NCBI GenBank assembly: GCA_015055615.1
Contig: SVHT01000002.1
Span: 1-64,000, forward strand
DNA length: 64,000 nt
Source of the DNA: Clostridiales bacterium
GTDB lineage: Bacteria > Bacillota > Clostridia > Christensenellales > Borkfalkiaceae
Direction: 5' to 3'
This document shows, piece by piece, positions 62,626 through 64,000 of this stretch. The notes below the pieces were generated by a model that saw only the letters and a list, made by a program, of their open reading frames with translations, was not told the DNA's origin and made no database searches. Numbering within the stretch: position 1 is the first letter of the stretch; each line of letters begins with the position of its first letter. A program made the position numbers and the translations under genes.

Positions 62626-63327
62626 ATGGCACAGTTACAGGCAATTTTGAAGTATCAGGAAATCGATGCGAAGCTCTATAAGTTGGAGCGTGAGTTGGCG
62701 GGCTCGGAAGAGAGAAAGGAGTATGTAAAGTACAAGAAATTTTTGGAAGGCGCGCCTGAAAAGTTGGACGCTTTGGAAGCGAAAGCGGCGTCCTTGAAAG
62801 CAGAAGCGGCGGAGTTGACCAAAAATTACGAACAGCTGGAAGAAACGTTGCAATATTTTGACAACGTGGACGAGTTGGTGACGGACGGCGCGGATATTTC
62901 CTTCTATCAAAAGAAAGCGCAAACGAAGGTAGAGCAGTTGAAAAAATTCAAGGCGGATTTGGCGGCTTTGGTTGCCAATATCAAGGCGACGGACGCTGAA
63001 TACAAAAAACTGAAAAAGCAGGTTATCACCGCGCAAAATCAGTATAAGGAAGCGGCGGAAAAATACAAGGCAATCAAGGCGGAAAAGGACACGGAAATGA
63101 AACCGATCGAAAAGGAACTCTCCGCGCTTGCCAAGGACGTGCCTGCCGAGATGATGGAAAAATATCAAACGAAGAGAAAGGAGAAAAACGTTCCCGTGTT
63201 CATCGAAATCAACGGAACGCGCTGTTCGTGGTGCGGTATGGAACCGCCTTTGGCTGCGCGTAACAAGTTGACGGGCGGGGGAATGATTGAGTGTGATAGC
63301 TGTCACAAAATCATTTACAGTAAGTAA
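62626..63327 (+). CDS. Coiled-coil zinc-ribbon protein (DUF164/CT398 type)
   Basis: A 233-residue protein: long antiparallel coiled coil (about 5-175) rich in Lys/Glu/Ala, then a zinc ribbon with CSWCGM and CDSCHKIIYSK at the end. The family (DUF164, CT398/CdsZ-like) commonly follows trmK and nif3 in Bacillota and may act in translation or envelope processes; its role is not firmly known. AAGGGAG before the ATG at 62626 supports that start over 62572. Confidence 0.85.
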   Translation: MAQLQAILKYQEIDAKLYKLERELAGSEERKEYVKYKKFLEGAPEKLDALEAKAASLKAEAAELTKNYEQLEETLQYFDNVDELVTDGADISFYQKKAQTKVEQLKKFKADLAALVANIKATDAEYKKLKKQVITAQNQYKEAAEKYKAIKAEKDTEMKPIEKELSALAKDVPAEMMEKYQTKRKEKNVPVFIEINGTRCSWCGMEPPLAARNKLTGGGMIECDSCHKIIYSK

Positions 63328-63328
63328 G

Positions 63329-63390
63329 GTCGTTTTTGATAAGCTACGCATTTCGGCGTTGCCCCTCGGTTACGTACTTTTAAAAACGAC
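63329..63390 (+). repeat. Inverted and near-direct repeats before alr
   Basis: GTCGTTTTT (63329-63337) and AAAAACGAC (63382-63390) form a long-loop inverted repeat. A near-direct repeat, ACGCATTTCGGCGTTG and GCGCATTTCGACGTTG, lies at about 63345-63360 and 63404-63419. It resembles a short extragenic repeat insertion; it has no T-run, so it is not a clear terminator. Confidence 0.5.
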
Positions 63391-63425
63391 GATGAGTAAA
63401 CGGCGCATTTCGACGTTGTGTGGCA

Positions 63426-63431
63426 TATAAT
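63426..63431 (+). promoter_or_regulatory. -10 box of alr
   Basis: TATAAT stands only five bases before the GTG start codon. No good -35 is seen at the usual distance. If used, the message would be leaderless. Confidence 0.5.
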
Positions 63432-63436
63432 ATACC

Positions 63437-64000
63437 GTGCAGAAAGTTGTGGCGAAAATTCATTTGGGGAATATCAGACGGAACGCGGAAACCTTTCGAC
63501 GGCTTACGAAAACGGGGCTGTGCGCGGTGGTAAAAGCCAATGCGTACGGTCACGGCGCGGAGGAAGTGGTAAACGCATTGAGTGGCGTGGCGGATTCCTT
63601 TGCGGTGGCGATTGTGGACGAGGGTATACGGATACGCGGTGTAGCGTGCGGAAAGGAAATTCTCGTGCTTACGCCACCGATTACGGCGGAAGACGTCTTG
63701 CGCGGGGCGTGGAACGGTTTTTCGCTAACCGTATCCGATTTGATAACGGCAAAGCTGATTGACGGCATTTCAAGGGCAAGGAGATTGCCCATAAACGTAC
63801 ATTTGAAAGTGAATACGGGTATGAACCGCTACGGTATGGAGCCGTCTGCATTGGGCAAAGTCTGCAAACGCTTGCAAACGAATCCTTTCGTGCGGGTGGC
63901 GGGAGTATATTCGCACCTTTATGCTACGTCGGTGGAAACTTCGCGGGCGCAACGGACGGCATTTGAACGGGCTGTGACGATTTGCAAGCGATATTTTCCC
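63437..64000 (+). CDS. alr: Alanine racemase, 5' part (cut by window end)
   Basis: 188 codons of a PLP-dependent racemase that supplies D-alanine for peptidoglycan. The cofactor lysine lies in AVVKANAYGHGAEEV. HLKVNTGMNRYG and the GVYSHL segment are typical. The frame is blocked by TAA at 63428-63430, so the start can only be the GTG at 63437 or a later codon, and no ribosome binding site precedes it. The gene continues past position 64000. Confidence 0.9.
   Translation, partial: MQKVVAKIHLGNIRRNAETFRRLTKTGLCAVVKANAYGHGAEEVVNALSGVADSFAVAIVDEGIRIRGVACGKEILVLTPPITAEDVLRGAWNGFSLTVSDLITAKLIDGISRARRLPINVHLKVNTGMNRYGMEPSALGKVCKRLQTNPFVRVAGVYSHLYATSVETSRAQRTAFERAVTICKRYFP

Overview
The window reads as a chromosome segment of a Gram-positive anaerobe of the phylum Bacillota, class Clostridia, probably one of the uncultured gut lineages near Christensenellales. 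That placement is inferred from gene content, not from a marker-gene tree. The supporting features are the McsA-McsB-ClpC stress cluster, a T-box leader before pheS, the dgt-dnaG-rpoD order, many lipoproteins with Ser/Asp-rich linkers, a BspA-type leucine-rich-repeat surface protein, and dense core genes behind near-consensus sigma-A promoters with 17-base spacers.

Left part, 1-25 kb, is surface and accessory DNA. It opens with the 5' half of a tRNA-Pro gene that has its own promoter. Next is a 2507-residue subtilisin-like surface protease with a leucine-rich-repeat region (483-8006). A small AT-rich module follows: an XRE-type regulator divergent from a SLOG-fold protein, with palindromic operators between them. 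Then comes a 1400-residue GLUG-repeat lipoprotein on the minus strand. The centre of the region is an extracytoplasmic redox locus. On the plus strand, a membrane protein ending in a CD1871A-like CxxC tail, a NapH-like membrane iron-sulfur protein and a TlpA-type thioredoxin form one operon. Facing it, sharing one bidirectional terminator, is a minus-strand lipoprotein operon in which one protein carries its own ResA/TlpA domain and two carry copies of a shared domain I do not recognise. nagB, three small proteins (two of them a recent tandem duplication), a palindromic repeat element, tRNA-Ser(GCU) and a duplicated tRNA tail close the region.

Middle part, 25-45 kb, is mostly housekeeping: inorganic pyrophosphatase, a membrane protein, an archaeal-type prolyl-tRNA synthetase, an XRE membrane regulator followed by mcsA, mcsB and clpC (no ctsR), and a shikimate cluster aroC-aroB-aroA-aroE-aroQ-aroK that supplies every step from DAHP to chorismate but has no DAHP synthase. 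A YmfI-like reductase, small proteins of unknown role, a cysteine desulfurase facing a DUF3343 protein, endonuclease III and a MscL channel with a long charged tail follow.

Right part, 45-64 kb: a Phe-type T-box, pheS-pheT, truB-ribF-nfo, an M24 aminopeptidase, efp and dtd. An envelope cluster follows (GT8 glycosyltransferase behind two tandem-repeat arrays, PlsC-like acyltransferase, CrtO-like acyltransferase). The last block is dgt-dnaG-rpoD-trmK-nif3-zinc-ribbon protein, then the start of alr, cut by the window end.

The best candidates for undescribed biology are the convergent redox/lipoprotein locus at 13.7-22.5 kb, the domain repeated three times in its lipoproteins, and the operator-controlled XRE/SLOG pair. 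Several genes (XRE membrane regulator, nth, alr) appear to start with little or no 5' leader.
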